Below are positions 26,790 to 36,506 of a stretch of 64,000 nucleotides of DNA, in pieces. The position numbers and the translations under genes were made by a program. The notes under the pieces were generated by a model. It ran no database searches. It had not been told where the DNA came from and worked only from the letters and a program-made list of their open reading frames with translations. Each line of letters begins with the position of its first letter. Within the stretch, counting starts at the first letter, position 1. Source of the DNA: PALSA-1006 sp963733265 (GTDB lineage: Bacteria > Pseudomonadota > Gammaproteobacteria > Burkholderiales > Gallionellaceae); contig CAVTCF010000002.1 of the NCBI GenBank assembly GCA_963733265.1, positions 715,184 to 779,183 on the forward strand, given 5' to 3'.

Positions 26790-28979
26790 TTAGCTGACAA
26801 ACCCGATCTTCCCCGTTGCGCCACCTTTGACTTTGCACTCCTCCAGCAATTGCCGATATAGCTCTGCCGCAGTCGCTGGCACATCAAGTATAGAGAATTG
26901 GCGCGCGGCCACCGCAAAATCTCCCGGCGTTAGCTTGGTGATACTGCGTACGGGTTTTTCCCATTCGGCAGCAGTTGCACCGTCACCGCCAAGTCGCGTA
27001 AGTTCTTGTGTGAACATTTCCCAGCACTGGTTTGGAGTTAGGTAATCGAATTTCACCTTGAAAGCAAAACGGCGCAGGCTGGCTAAATCAAGTTTTTCCA
27101 TCAGGTTGGTGGTGCATACAAATATTCCGGTGAAGGCTTCCATCTGGGTGAGCAACTCGTTTACTTGCGTTACTTCCCAACTGTGTCGCGCGTCTCTACG
27201 GTCGGCAAGAAAGCTATCAGCTTCATCAAGCACCAATACAGCTTCTTGTTGGCGTGCTTCAGCAAACATCTCGGCGATATTTTGCTCGGAGCCGCCAACC
27301 CACATACTGAGAATGTCCGATGCGCGTTTCAGGACACAAGGCATATCCAATTCATCAGCGATATGTCGTGCCAGTTCACTTTTTCCTGTCCCAGCCGGAC
27401 CGTAGAAACAGAATGTGCCCTGGCGTTTTTTCTTCAAGCCTGCGATAACGCTCTCCATTGCCATGCCGGTATTGGCGAAACGCAAGTCGTAGCCGGTGTG
27501 CAAGGTATTGCGGGATGGCGTGCGTTTTTGCCCGAGCAGGGTTGTACTGCGATCCAGCGCCTGCTCAACAAGCCTCTGTGCGTGCTCATCATTATCGCCG
27601 CTGCTGATGCGCGCCACTTTTGCAGCCCGTTCATATTGAGCGGGTGTCATGTGCTCGTTGGCAGCAATTTTGGCCAACCAAGTCTCCGGCGGATTGAATT
27701 GACCAAGATGGTGCCTCGCAATTTCCATGCGAACTTTTTGCGGTGGCACTGGAAAGCGAATGGAATAATCAAAGCGGCGCAAATATGCATGGTCAATATT
27801 GGCGTTGTTGGTTATCCATATTGCCGGTGTAGCGTTGCGCTCCAACGTTCTGTTGACCCATGCCTTGCTTGATTTTTCGTCCCCCTCTTCTGACTGAATG
27901 CCGAACAAGGCACGCCAGCCGCCTTGGCTGGGAAATACATCTTCGATCTCGTCAAACATGAGCAACGAGTTTTCCTTTTGTGCCAGTATTCTTTGGCACA
28001 GGTTGTATGCCCGTAATCGTTCAGTTCCGGCAATCGGATCGCCATCTTCATCGGAAAACGATATTTCGTATAAATCTGCCCCCAACTCTTTCGACAAGGC
28101 TTTTACAAATTCTGTCTTGCCTGTGCCGGGAATGCCGTACAGCAGTATGTTTGTTCCTTGCGCCCCTGATTGCAGTGCGCTTTCAAGATACTTTTTTAGC
28201 GTATCTGAATCTTTAGCCAAGTGAGGAAAATTTTGCGTTTGCAGGTTGGGGGCGCTGGTTCTAATTAGAAAGCGACTAACTAATGTTTCCATATTATCGT
28301 GCTGCTGGGTTAGTAAACTATCCATTCCAGTCAATAGGTCGAGTCTGTCTTCCACGTTGTCATTGTGATTACTCAGTTTTATGAGTCCTGAGGCTCTTAA
28401 TGTCGAATCCTGACGAAGCGCAGCCATCACGTCAGTTTTGGCTTGTCCGCTCAAATGGGAAATGATTTCGCCAAGTTCGCTTAACGATGTTTTGTGAAAG
28501 GTATTGCCAATGGCATCTTTAAAGGCACTAAATACGTGCATGACAGTGACAAAGCAAAGAATTGCCTTCTCGGCCTGATTCAATCCGATAGCTTGCCCAA
28601 TCAAGTTGATGTTTTTGAATAGACCGAGTTCATCGCGCAGCGGCTGCTTACGAAAGTTAGCAAGCTCGGTTCTCATAATACGGGCGACAGTCGCATCGGT
28701 GTGTTTTACCGGTTTGCCATTAATCACGCATTGATCAATTTCATCTAAATTTTCATCAAAATCCTTTTTGCTATCTATACTGATTCCGGTAATTTGTTTG
28801 AATCCATCATCCTCAATGATCCAGTGGCGTGTTGCATTGATTTTCTTATACCATCCAAGCGTCAGAGTAAGTTCAAGCAGCCAAGTCGCCAGCAATGGGC
28901 GGTAACCTTCAGACGCGGCTATTATTTGTTTACGCTTGCTTCCGGCGCCGGGAGTAAGAAAATCTGGGAAGTTGTTCAT
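26790..28979 (-). CDS. tandem AAA+ ATPase associated with RtcB
   Basis: 729 residues from ATG 28979 (preceded by AAGGG); an ATG 33 bp upstream is also possible. An N-terminal helical region of about 280 residues is followed by two AAA+ modules. In the longer numbering: Walker A GIPGTGKT (293-300) with Walker B LLMFDEIED, and GPAGTGKS (538-545) with VLVLDEADS. Arg-finger-like residues (LRRFDYSIRF; LRRFAFKVKF) follow each. The protein probably forms a hexamer that remodels a protein or RNP. It lies 43 bp upstream of rtcB. Confidence 0.88.
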   Translation of the reverse strand: MNNFPDFLTPGAGSKRKQIIAASEGYRPLLATWLLELTLTLGWYKKINATRHWIIEDDGFKQITGISIDSKKDFDENLDEIDQCVINGKPVKHTDATVARIMRTELANFRKQPLRDELGLFKNINLIGQAIGLNQAEKAILCFVTVMHVFSAFKDAIGNTFHKTSLSELGEIISHLSGQAKTDVMAALRQDSTLRASGLIKLSNHNDNVEDRLDLLTGMDSLLTQQHDNMETLVSRFLIRTSAPNLQTQNFPHLAKDSDTLKKYLESALQSGAQGTNILLYGIPGTGKTEFVKALSKELGADLYEISFSDEDGDPIAGTERLRAYNLCQRILAQKENSLLMFDEIEDVFPSQGGWRALFGIQSEEGDEKSSKAWVNRTLERNATPAIWITNNANIDHAYLRRFDYSIRFPVPPQKVRMEIARHHLGQFNPPETWLAKIAANEHMTPAQYERAAKVARISSGDNDEHAQRLVEQALDRSTTLLGQKRTPSRNTLHTGYDLRFANTGMAMESVIAGLKKKRQGTFCFYGPAGTGKSELARHIADELDMPCVLKRASDILSMWVGGSEQNIAEMFAEARQQEAVLVLDEADSFLADRRDARHSWEVTQVNELLTQMEAFTGIFVCTTNLMEKLDLASLRRFAFKVKFDYLTPNQCWEMFTQELTRLGGDGATAAEWEKPVRSITKLTPGDFAVAARQFSILDVPATAAELYRQLLEECKVKGGATGKIGFVS

Positions 28980-29053
28980 GGTATGTGCCCTTGGTTCATT
29001 GAAAGTGAGCACATTATAGAAAGCGCGTGCGTCATCTTATGACGCACTCAGTA

Positions 29054-29617
29054 CTATTTGTGATGTAAGCTAGCTACAGGCAGCAAGCCAGATTGCTCCT
29101 CGATCTTGATGTCCACATACAAACTGCCAATGCGAAGCAAATCACGCCAATCCAAATAACAATGGTCGTAAAGCTGGTGGTACAGATAACAGTGACATTC
29201 TCCCGTAAAACATTGTCTTGATTCAGCGTGATTCACGTTGGTTCGGCCAAATCCCCACTCAATATCCAGTCGGCCATTCCTGATGGAGAAAAGTTCCTCA
29301 AATACCATCAGAATGCTGTCATCATCTTCGTCGTATTCAGGATCGTCTTCACGCAAATAGTAGGTGAGCACAAAGAACAGATTAAAATCCATCATCCAAT
29401 CTGAAGGATCATTTACTCGCGCTCGAAATTCTTGAAGTTTGGCATCCATGATTGGCGAGTACTTGTCCTCAAGTTGACGCAGTTGATCATTCAAAGAGTG
29501 TAGCGATGCCTTCTCATCACCGTTTAGCGAATCGTAATCTGTTCTCGGTGAATTCGTGTAACGCTCTTGCCATGCACGCATATTTTGGAAATAGTCGAAT
29601 TCAGATTGAAATTTCAT
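29054..29617 (-). CDS. hypothetical acidic protein in the rtcB operon
   Basis: 187 residues, not recognised. Very acidic (REDDPEYDEDDDSILMVFEEL), with a helical N-terminal part (LNDQLRQLEDKYSPIMDAKLQEF) and Cys/His-containing GECHCYLYHQLYDHCYLDW near residue 150. No signal peptide. It overlaps the end of the PcfJ-like gene by 17 bp and is 41 bp or more upstream of the AAA+ gene, so it is part of the same operon. Confidence 0.6.
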   Translation of the reverse strand: MKFQSEFDYFQNMRAWQERYTNSPRTDYDSLNGDEKASLHSLNDQLRQLEDKYSPIMDAKLQEFRARVNDPSDWMMDFNLFFVLTYYLREDDPEYDEDDDSILMVFEELFSIRNGRLDIEWGFGRTNVNHAESRQCFTGECHCYLYHQLYDHCYLDWRDLLRIGSLYVDIKIEEQSGLLPVASLHHK

Positions 29618-30881
29618 TGTTTGCTCCTGTCACATCGTTGTACCATTGAACCAATACATCCAAGATGATAGCTAGTGGATCGGTTGAGTCATAAATTCGT
29701 TGTATCAGTTCCTGATTGTGTTTTCCCTTTAGTTGCGCCACTTTCCATAGACCGGTGCGATTGGTTAATTCTAAGGTGGCAATTCGCTCATTATTTGAGG
29801 AAGCGAGAACCGAGAAAATACGAACATTTCCGCTGATGCAGTCATCCAAGTAAGTCACCACGCAGTGGTGCATCAATATAGATTCTTCTAACAATTGATG
29901 TGGCGTAATTAACGGGATGAACTTGTAAATCTGATTGGGCTGAATAGCCGACAACCATTCTTCTGGGCGATCTGACACGAAACAAGTCCAACTTGGATAT
30001 TCATCAATATATTCTTCATACAATCCATAAGAATCTTGATGCAGGTGCCATTCTTCGCTTAATTTTTCCAGACAATTCCAGCCTTGCTTTATCTGGTTAT
30101 TGTCCAAAACAGGTTTGGTCGCAACGAACCAGTCCAGCACAGAATAGAAATGGGGCAGATCATCATATTGAGTGGTCAATGGAATATCCCGTATTGCCGC
30201 TAAATACGATTTGCCACCATCATCCATCCAAGAAAAATCATCGGTTTCAATTAAATGAAGATCGAATTCGTCAAAGTTCAACCTTGTCCTGAATCGTGGC
30301 GGCTTAATAAGCTCATCTCGATAGAGCTCAATTAATTGAATGGCCGACTGAGTTAGGATTAATGCGCTGGACAGTTTATTTACTGGCTCCCCTATTTCAA
30401 GAAATTGATCCAGCAATTTATACCAGCCGTCATACAAAATAAAATCCCGCATTCTTGTTGCCTGCACAAAATGGTATCCATTTTCTTCGATGCATCTGAG
30501 ACGAGCTAATATACAGACAGTTTTGGATAATTCTGCCGTGACATGAGGTCGCCCAAAAGACGAATCTACATTTCGCTCCTGATCCATTTTGCTTAATAGC
30601 GCCTGAAGTTCGCTCTCATAAAAACTCCATAGCTCATCATCTGACGGACAGCTTGTGCAGAGGACACTTATTTCTTCGCCTGAAAGGCGGAGAATTCGTT
30701 TGCGTCCGTTCTGACTGAATCCAGCCATGTTAAGCAATTTCTTGATTTCCAGAGAATCGTAAAGTCGCTTTCCTGCCGTATTCAGCTTTTTCATCGCCAT
30801 CATGAAAGCCATACGTGGATTTAGCGACTCACAATTTGGCTGGAACGGTGATTCTGTTGTTATAGATAATTCTTGTGACAT
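29601..30881 (-). CDS. PcfJ-like domain protein
   Basis: 426 residues. The C-terminal third (about 310-415) matches PcfJ-like proteins of plasmids and mobile elements: TPHQLLEESILMHHCVVTYLD, then RIFSVLASSNNERIATLEL and WKVAQLKGKHNQELI. The N-terminal two thirds are unassigned. PcfJ-type domains recur in conjugative and conflict loci, but their biochemical role is not established. First gene of the seven-gene rtcB operon; a promoter should lie in 30882-31020. Confidence 0.72.
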   Translation of the reverse strand: MSQELSITTESPFQPNCESLNPRMAFMMAMKKLNTAGKRLYDSLEIKKLLNMAGFSQNGRKRILRLSGEEISVLCTSCPSDDELWSFYESELQALLSKMDQERNVDSSFGRPHVTAELSKTVCILARLRCIEENGYHFVQATRMRDFILYDGWYKLLDQFLEIGEPVNKLSSALILTQSAIQLIELYRDELIKPPRFRTRLNFDEFDLHLIETDDFSWMDDGGKSYLAAIRDIPLTTQYDDLPHFYSVLDWFVATKPVLDNNQIKQGWNCLEKLSEEWHLHQDSYGLYEEYIDEYPSWTCFVSDRPEEWLSAIQPNQIYKFIPLITPHQLLEESILMHHCVVTYLDDCISGNVRIFSVLASSNNERIATLELTNRTGLWKVAQLKGKHNQELIQRIYDSTDPLAIILDVLVQWYNDVTGANNEISI

Positions 30882-31020
30882 GGCAGCATCATTTGGGAAA
30901 ATGTGATGCTGAAGGATAAACCTAGAGTACGTCAGAATAGGTCGCGATTGGACTTATTTAATGACGGCTGATGACGTTGCAGCAATCGAAAACTGATATT
31001 TTGGATGCCGTGAAGCGGCC

Positions 31021-31163
31021 ATAGTCGAACGACAGTAGCTGGCCGGGTATTGCCCGATTCCGGCCGCAATTTCGAGCGGCAGCAATGTGATTATAAAGAG
31101 ACCTTGGATTTTGTGTTGGTACTTCGACAACAGCTAGCCAAAGCTGGCGCAAAGAGTTCAATT
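31021..31163. repeat. degenerate intergenic repeat, copy 1
   Basis: A block with GTGATTATAA, TTTTGTGT, a TTCGACAACAGCTAGCCAA-like stretch and TTCAATTCAG lies here, and its counterpart with the same order of motifs lies at 38225-38345. The upstream part has short inverted segments (GGCCGGGT...). Together with the lack of a long frame this suggests a repeated intergenic or decayed sequence family. Confidence 0.5.
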
Positions 31164-31574
31164 CAGGCCTTGCTGATGATTACATATTAGTTCAGCCATC
31201 TCGTTGATCGTTTTATCAGGGAAAGCCATGCCCATGCGATATTTGTGATTTTTTACATACACTATCAGCGCTGTGTTTCCACGCCCAACTAATCCCAACT
31301 CCGCACTCAAAATATCCTTCAAGGGCAACTCAATAGTACCTAATAGGTTTTTTCTTATGAGGAAATCTTTAGTTATTATGATTCGCTCATACAACAAGTT
31401 GTACCAAAAAAACAAAAACATTGCACCGATGATAATCAAGAACAATGCCCCCACATAATCTGTGGGTCTGCGAATCAGAATTAACCCGCCAAAATAGATG
31501 AAAGTAATAGGTGGAAGCAGTAGCACTACACCGAAAAGGATTTTACGCTGCCATGACGGTACAAATTCTTTCAA
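31158..31574 (-). CDS. membrane protein with PH-like domain
   Basis: 138 residues, not assigned. Two hydrophobic segments (ILFGVVLLLPPITFIYFGGLI and YVGALFLIIIGAMFLFFWYNL) are followed by a soluble, beta-rich part (ERIIITKDFLIRKNLLGTIELPL; TALIVYVKNHKYRMG), the layout of small bacterial PH-like membrane proteins. It is the last of three membrane-protein genes read leftwards from the IS21 insertion. Confidence 0.6.
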   Translation of the reverse strand: MKEFVPSWQRKILFGVVLLLPPITFIYFGGLILIRRPTDYVGALFLIIIGAMFLFFWYNLLYERIIITKDFLIRKNLLGTIELPLKDILSAELGLVGRGNTALIVYVKNHKYRMGMAFPDKTINEMAELICNHQQGLN

Positions 31575-31732
31575 TCAACTGTCCTTTGCGTATGTCCCCT
31601 GGCGACTGTAGGCTGATTACCTTAACAAACGACCATGTCCGTAGTCCATTCTATTTCAGCCTCTCAAGTTTTGCTTCAACTTTTGTCGCCACGTAACCCA
31701 AATCAGCCTCAATCTATCGCCAAGGCATGTAA

Positions 31733-31963
31733 CTAATGACCACGAATAATCACAACAAAGCCCATGATTGCACCCATCGCAGAGAAGCCAACTACCGCGA
31801 ATAGCAGTTGGTAAATGTTGATCGGAACACCAATGATGTAAGCAAACCCTATTCCGATAAGACCAATACCACCGCATATCAGAATCGAGGTAACAAGGAA
31901 CAATACTCGACCAAGAATTGGGCGGCGGAACTGTCTTAGTAGTACATCCCAATTCACTATCAC
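31733..31963 (-). CDS. small two-span membrane protein
   Basis: 76 residues with two hydrophobic segments (VLFLVTSILICGGIGLIGIGF and IYQLLFAVVGFSAMGAIMGFVVII). No family recognised. An overlapping frame on the same strand is less protein-like. It lies 9 bp after the truncated membrane gene on the same strand. Confidence 0.55.
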   Translation of the reverse strand: MIVNWDVLLRQFRRPILGRVLFLVTSILICGGIGLIGIGFAYIIGVPINIYQLLFAVVGFSAMGAIMGFVVIIRGH

Positions 31964-31972
31964 TTTAAGCTC

Positions 31973-32315
31973 CTAACCGAAGTCGCAAGTTTTATTCCAT
32001 CGCCACCAACGAAATAACTTACCAATGGCAGCACCGCACAAAATTGATAACCCCCAATATTTTGAATTATTATGAAGTGGAATTAAATTGAATATATTTA
32101 GCAATACAATACTTGGGCCGAATAGTGTTCCGCACATGACAATTATATTCACAACTATTTTAGTAAAAACCTTAAATCCAGTTGTTTGCATTCTGATGCC
32201 GTCATGATATTCCTTTGTTGCCTCCGCATTTGATTTCAACGTTAAGCCAAAAACAAACCCACAGGGTATGCTAATCAAGCAGATTTCCAGCCAAATTGGT
32301 AATATCAAATCGACT
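31973..32315 (-). pseudogene. membrane protein gene cut at its 5' side by an IS21-family element
   Basis: About 113 native codons remain. They encode a membrane protein with spans PIWLEICLISIPCGFVFGL and VVNIIVMCGTLFGPSIVLLNI and a basic C-terminus. The open frame continues upstream to 32392, but that part (MAPLRRTFTGAITPETKWL) is translated from the IS terminal repeats. The true N-terminus is missing, or the native start is an internal ATG. The sequence on the other side of the IS does not continue this gene. Confidence 0.6.
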
Positions 32316-32446
32316 TGTGAACTTTCGGCGTTATGGAGCCATTTCGTTTCCGGCGTAATGGCGCCAGTAAATGTTCGGCGTAATGGCGCCACTTTATTTC
32401 CGGCGTAATGGAGCCAGTAGATTTCCGGCGTTAAGGCGCCACTTTG
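32316..32446 (+). repeat. multiple terminal repeats of element A (left)
   Basis: Five spaced copies of a GGCGTWAWGGMGCCA-type sequence lie here (about 32328, 32352, 32375, 32398 and 32425). Two inverted copies lie at the right end (38028-38076). They are the probable IstA binding sites. Confidence 0.8.
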
Positions 32447-32533
32447 AAACCTGATTTGGGGCTCGAACTTTCATCGAACAACTAGACTTCCGGCATTTTG
32501 CCGGGAGAGGTTGTGAGTAAAAGGAGGTTCGAG

Positions 32534-34072
32534 ATGTATCAGTACCGAAATGTTTTGGTGCGCATGCGCCGGGGCGATTCAGATCGGGATATTGCCCGGT
32601 CTAAAACGATGGGGCGCAAGAAGATCGCGCAAGTGCGAGAGGTTGCCAGTGCACGCGGCTGGCTGGGTCCCGAGTTCCCATTACCCGATGACGGCGTGTT
32701 GTCCGCGCTGTTTGCGCACAAGGGAGGTTTGCCTGTCAGTTGTGTTTCAACGCTGGAACCTTGGCGCGAGCAAATAACCAAATGGCACATAGCCGGCATC
32801 CGTGGCACCACCATCCACGCCACGCTGGTGCGCAACCACGGCTACACCGGCAGTTATTCCGCGATGCATCGCTTTCTGTGCCAGCTTGTTTCCACGCAAC
32901 TGCCGGATGTCCCGTTGCGCCTGGCGTTCAAGCCAGCAGATGCAGTTCAGGTCGATTTCGGTTCCGGCCCGCTTATCACCGATGTGTACACCGGCGAGAT
33001 ATTCAAGACCTGGTTCTTCGTGATGACCTTGTGCTGGTCGCGCCACCAGTATGCCGAGTTTGTGCGCGATCAGACCGTGGCAACTTGGCTGGGTTGCCAT
33101 CGACGCGCGTTCGAATCGTTCTCCGGTGTGCCGTCACGCGCTATCATCGACAACGCCAAATGCGCGATCACCAAAGCCTGCGTCTACGAACCTGATGTGC
33201 AACGGGCCTATGCAGAATGTGCCGAAGGCTACGGGTTCAAGATCGATCCCTGTCCGCCACGCGATCCGCAAAAGAAAGGGATCGTTGAGGCAGGCGTCAA
33301 ATACATCAAAGGCAGTTTCCTGCCACTGCGCGAGTTCCGCGATCTGGATGACGCCAACCGCCAGTTGCAGGCCTGGGTGATGAACGAGGCTGGCAACCGC
33401 ATTCACGGCACGACCCGCGAAGCCCCCCTCAAGCGTTTTGTAGAAGTTGAGAAAGGTCTGCTCATTGCATTGCCCAGCGTCCCGCCTGAATTGGCAAGCT
33501 GGGCCAAGGTGTTGGTTCACCGCGACGCGCATGTCCAATACGAGACCAACTACTATTCGGTGCCGTTCCGGCTGATCGGTTGCAACTTGTGGCTGAGGGC
33601 GACTGACACGATGGTGACTGTGTACCGCGAGCACGAGGCGGTTGCCAGTCACGTGCGACTGATGGGGAAAGGACTGCGCCACACGGTAACCGACCACATG
33701 CCACCCGAAGCACAGGCGTGGCAAATGCAGGATACGCAGTGGTGTTTGAACACCGCCTTGCAGATTGGCCCCGCCTGTCATGCCATGGTGCACGCCATGT
33801 TCAGCGACCATGTCTTGATAAAAATGCGCGCAGTTCAAGGCGTGCTGCGGCTCAAGCAGAAATACGGCGCGATCAGATTGGAAGCCGCGTGCTCGCGCGC
33901 CAACCATTTCGGCACGCCGGGTTACCAAGTGGTCAAGTCGATTCTGGCCAAAGGGCTGGATCAGCTCACACCTCTACTGGCCTTTGATGCCCTTGCTTGC
34001 GTATTCCACGGTCATTCGGCCACCCAGTCCACGCACATTCGGCCCCCGATTCCATTAGCATTCGGCCACTGA
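32534..34072 (+). pseudogene. istA: IstA transposase of element A, disrupted near its C-terminus
   Basis: The start is ATG 32534 with AAAGGAGG upstream. The DDE core is visible: VQVDFGSG, IIDNAK and KKGIVEAGVKYIKGSF. The native reading frame runs to 33997 (488 codons), then enters element B and reads through its terminal repeats to a stop at 34072. The native tail resumes after element B at 37068 (TTYTEGGRFCRNTQTILQ, stop 37122-37124), which rejoins perfectly to give a 506-residue protein. Since only about 18 residues are replaced, partial activity is conceivable. Confidence 0.88.
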
Positions 34073-34185
34073 TTCCGCTGTGATTCGGCCACCGATTCCG
34101 GTGTGATTCGGCCACCCCTGGTCAGGGATCGACGCAAGATAATATTCACCTACCATTCGCCCTTTTTTCGGAAAGAGGGACGGAT

Positions 34186-35730
34186 ATGGAGAAGTTGTCG
34201 ATGCGTAAAACAAGAGAAATACTACGCCTGAAGTTTGACCTCGATCTGTCGGACCGGCAGATATCAAAAAGCACCCAGGTAGCCAGAAGCACAATCAGTG
34301 ACTACATACGCCGTTTTGCGGTAGCCGGTTTGTCCTGGCCGCTGCCAGTCGACATGACCGAAGTTGATATTAATGCGCGGCTGTTTCCTCCCAAATTATT
34401 GTCGGTTGATGTCTTGCGAGCATCGCCGAATTGGGATGAGGTGAACCGGGAGATGCGTCGCAAAGGAGTCACCCTTTTCCTGTTGTGGCAAGAGTACAAA
34501 GCAAACCAGCCTGAAGGGTTCAACTACAGCTGGTTCTGCGAAAGCTATCGGAAATGGGCAGGCAAGCTCGATGCCGTGATGCGTCAGGAACATCCTGCGG
34601 GCGAAAAGTGCTTCGTGGACTATTGCGGTAAAACGATGCCGGTTACGGATCGGTACACCGGTGAGATTCTTCAGGTGCAAATCTTCGTCGGCGTGATGGG
34701 GGCGTCCAACTACACCTATGCCGAAGCGACTTTTAGCCAAACCCTGCCGGACTGGATCGGCAGTCACATCCGCATGCTCGACTACTTCGGCGCAGCCCCG
34801 GAAATTCTGGTGCCGGACAACCTCAAGAGCGGTGTCAGCAAAACGTGCCGCTATGAACCGGACACCAATCCGAGCTATCACGACTTTGCCAATCATTACT
34901 GTATCGCCGTGATTCCTGCGCGCAGCAGAAAGCCGAGGGATAAAGCCAAAGTGGAATGCGGTGTATTGGTGGTGACGCGCTGGATACTGGCCTGCCTGCG
35001 CAATCGCGCGTTCTTTAGCCTGGCGGAACTGAATGAGGCAATTGGAGAGTTGCTTGTGCGTCTTAATCAGCGTCCATTCAAAAAGCTTGCCGAATGCAGA
35101 GAATCGTTGTTTCGCACCATCGACTATCCGGCAATGCGTTCCCTGCCCGCACAGCGTCATATCTTCAGTGAATGGAAAAAGGTTCGCATGGGGCTGGACT
35201 ACCACGTTGATCTGGGTGATGGATATTATTACTCGGCACCCTATAAGCTGATTGGAAAAGAGCTTGACGTTAACTTCAGCGAGTATGTCGTAGAGATATT
35301 CTATCGAGGGCAGCGTGTCGCCAGCCACGCCAGATTGCACTTCGGCAATAAAAAACATTCGACAGAAAAAGCGCACATGCCCGAGGCGCATAGCAAAATG
35401 GCCGAATGGACACCGGAACGCATCGTGAATTGGGGCGCTTCAGTCGGTGTGCACACGAGCAAACTGATCGAAGCGCTGATCAAACGCAAGCCACATCCCC
35501 AGCAGGCATTCCGCGCGGCTGCGGGCATTATCCGTCTGGGCAAACACTACGGGAACGAGCGGGTCGAAGCCGCTTGCCGCAGAGCTTGCGCCACCAACGC
35601 CATCAGCTACACCTCCGTTGATTCCATCCTGAAACACCAGTTGGACAAACAACCGCTGCCGCAAGATATCCCGCAAAGCAGCCTCCCCCTGTTCCACGAC
35701 AACATTCGTGGTCCGGGCTATTTCCATTAA
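34186..35730 (+). CDS. istA: IstA transposase (IS21 family) of element B
   Basis: 514 residues, full family length. N-terminal HTH (LDLSDRQISKSTQVARSTISDY), then the DDE catalytic core with FVDYCGKTM, LVPDNLKSGV and KAKVECGVLVV, and a C-terminal beta-barrel region (YYYSAPYKLIGKELDV). IstA carries out strand transfer with the help of IstB. GGAAAGAGGGA lies upstream of the ATG at 34186. The protein is clearly different from the IstA of element A, so the two are separate IS21 lineages. Confidence 0.93.
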   Translation: MEKLSMRKTREILRLKFDLDLSDRQISKSTQVARSTISDYIRRFAVAGLSWPLPVDMTEVDINARLFPPKLLSVDVLRASPNWDEVNREMRRKGVTLFLLWQEYKANQPEGFNYSWFCESYRKWAGKLDAVMRQEHPAGEKCFVDYCGKTMPVTDRYTGEILQVQIFVGVMGASNYTYAEATFSQTLPDWIGSHIRMLDYFGAAPEILVPDNLKSGVSKTCRYEPDTNPSYHDFANHYCIAVIPARSRKPRDKAKVECGVLVVTRWILACLRNRAFFSLAELNEAIGELLVRLNQRPFKKLAECRESLFRTIDYPAMRSLPAQRHIFSEWKKVRMGLDYHVDLGDGYYYSAPYKLIGKELDVNFSEYVVEIFYRGQRVASHARLHFGNKKHSTEKAHMPEAHSKMAEWTPERIVNWGASVGVHTSKLIEALIKRKPHPQQAFRAAAGIIRLGKHYGNERVEAACRRACATNAISYTSVDSILKHQLDKQPLPQDIPQSSLPLFHDNIRGPGYFH

Positions 35731-35770
35731 TCGTAGCAATCTATTACAACCACTGACAGGAGCATAAACC

Positions 35771-36496
35771 ATGATGCATCACCCCACGCTGGACAAATTA
35801 AAACAACTGAAACTGACCGGTATGCTGCACGCCTTGCAAGAGCAGGAAGGCATTCCGGATATTCGCACGATGCCATTCGAAGAACGGTTAGGCTTGATTG
35901 TGGATAGAGAAATGACAGAGAGGGACAATCGCCGTATGCAGACCCGTTTGCGCTTGGCAAAACTGAAACAGAATGCGGCGCTGGAAGATATCGATTTCAA
36001 AACCGCGCGAGGCTTGGACCGTTCGCTGATCATCAAGCTGGCAGATTGCGGATGGGTGAAAGAACACCTGAACGTGCTGATTACCGGTGCGACAGGTTTA
36101 GGTAAAACCTATCTGGCTTGCGCGCTGGCACAGAAAGCCTGCCGTGAAGGATACAGCTCGCATTACATCCGATTGACGCGCCTGTTTCAGGAGTTGGACA
36201 CGGGACGCGCCGATGGTCGCTACGCCAGGATGATGCGGCAATTTGCCAAGGCGGATGTTCTCATCCTGGATGAATGGGGACTTGCCGTGCTCACCGATCA
36301 ACACAGGCGCGACCTGCTGGAAATACTGGACGATCGCTACAACCTGCGTGCGACGATCATCACCAGCCAGTTACCCATTGCGCATTGGCATGAAGCGATA
36401 GGGGATCCAACGCTGGCCGATGCCATTCTGGATCGCGTGGTTCACAACGCCTACAAAATCAACCTGAGTGGCAAAACCATGCGCGACAGGCAATAA
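35771..36496 (+). CDS. istB: IstB ATPase helper (IS21 family) of element B
   Basis: 241 residues. DnaC/DnaA-related AAA+ ATPase that regulates IstA and target choice. Walker A GATGLGKT and Walker B VLILDEWG are present, with the N-terminal family signature LDKLKQLKLTGMLHALQEQ. It starts 40 bp after istA with GACAGGAGCA upstream. Confidence 0.93.
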   Translation: MMHHPTLDKLKQLKLTGMLHALQEQEGIPDIRTMPFEERLGLIVDREMTERDNRRMQTRLRLAKLKQNAALEDIDFKTARGLDRSLIIKLADCGWVKEHLNVLITGATGLGKTYLACALAQKACREGYSSHYIRLTRLFQELDTGRADGRYARMMRQFAKADVLILDEWGLAVLTDQHRRDLLEILDDRYNLRATIITSQLPIAHWHEAIGDPTLADAILDRVVHNAYKINLSGKTMRDRQ

Positions 36497-36506
36497 GTTA
36501 AATATC

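Noticed and set aside
32316..32392. N-terminal 26 residues of the membrane-protein frame ending at 31973
   Set aside because: These residues are translated from the IS21 terminal repeats and are not part of the original gene.
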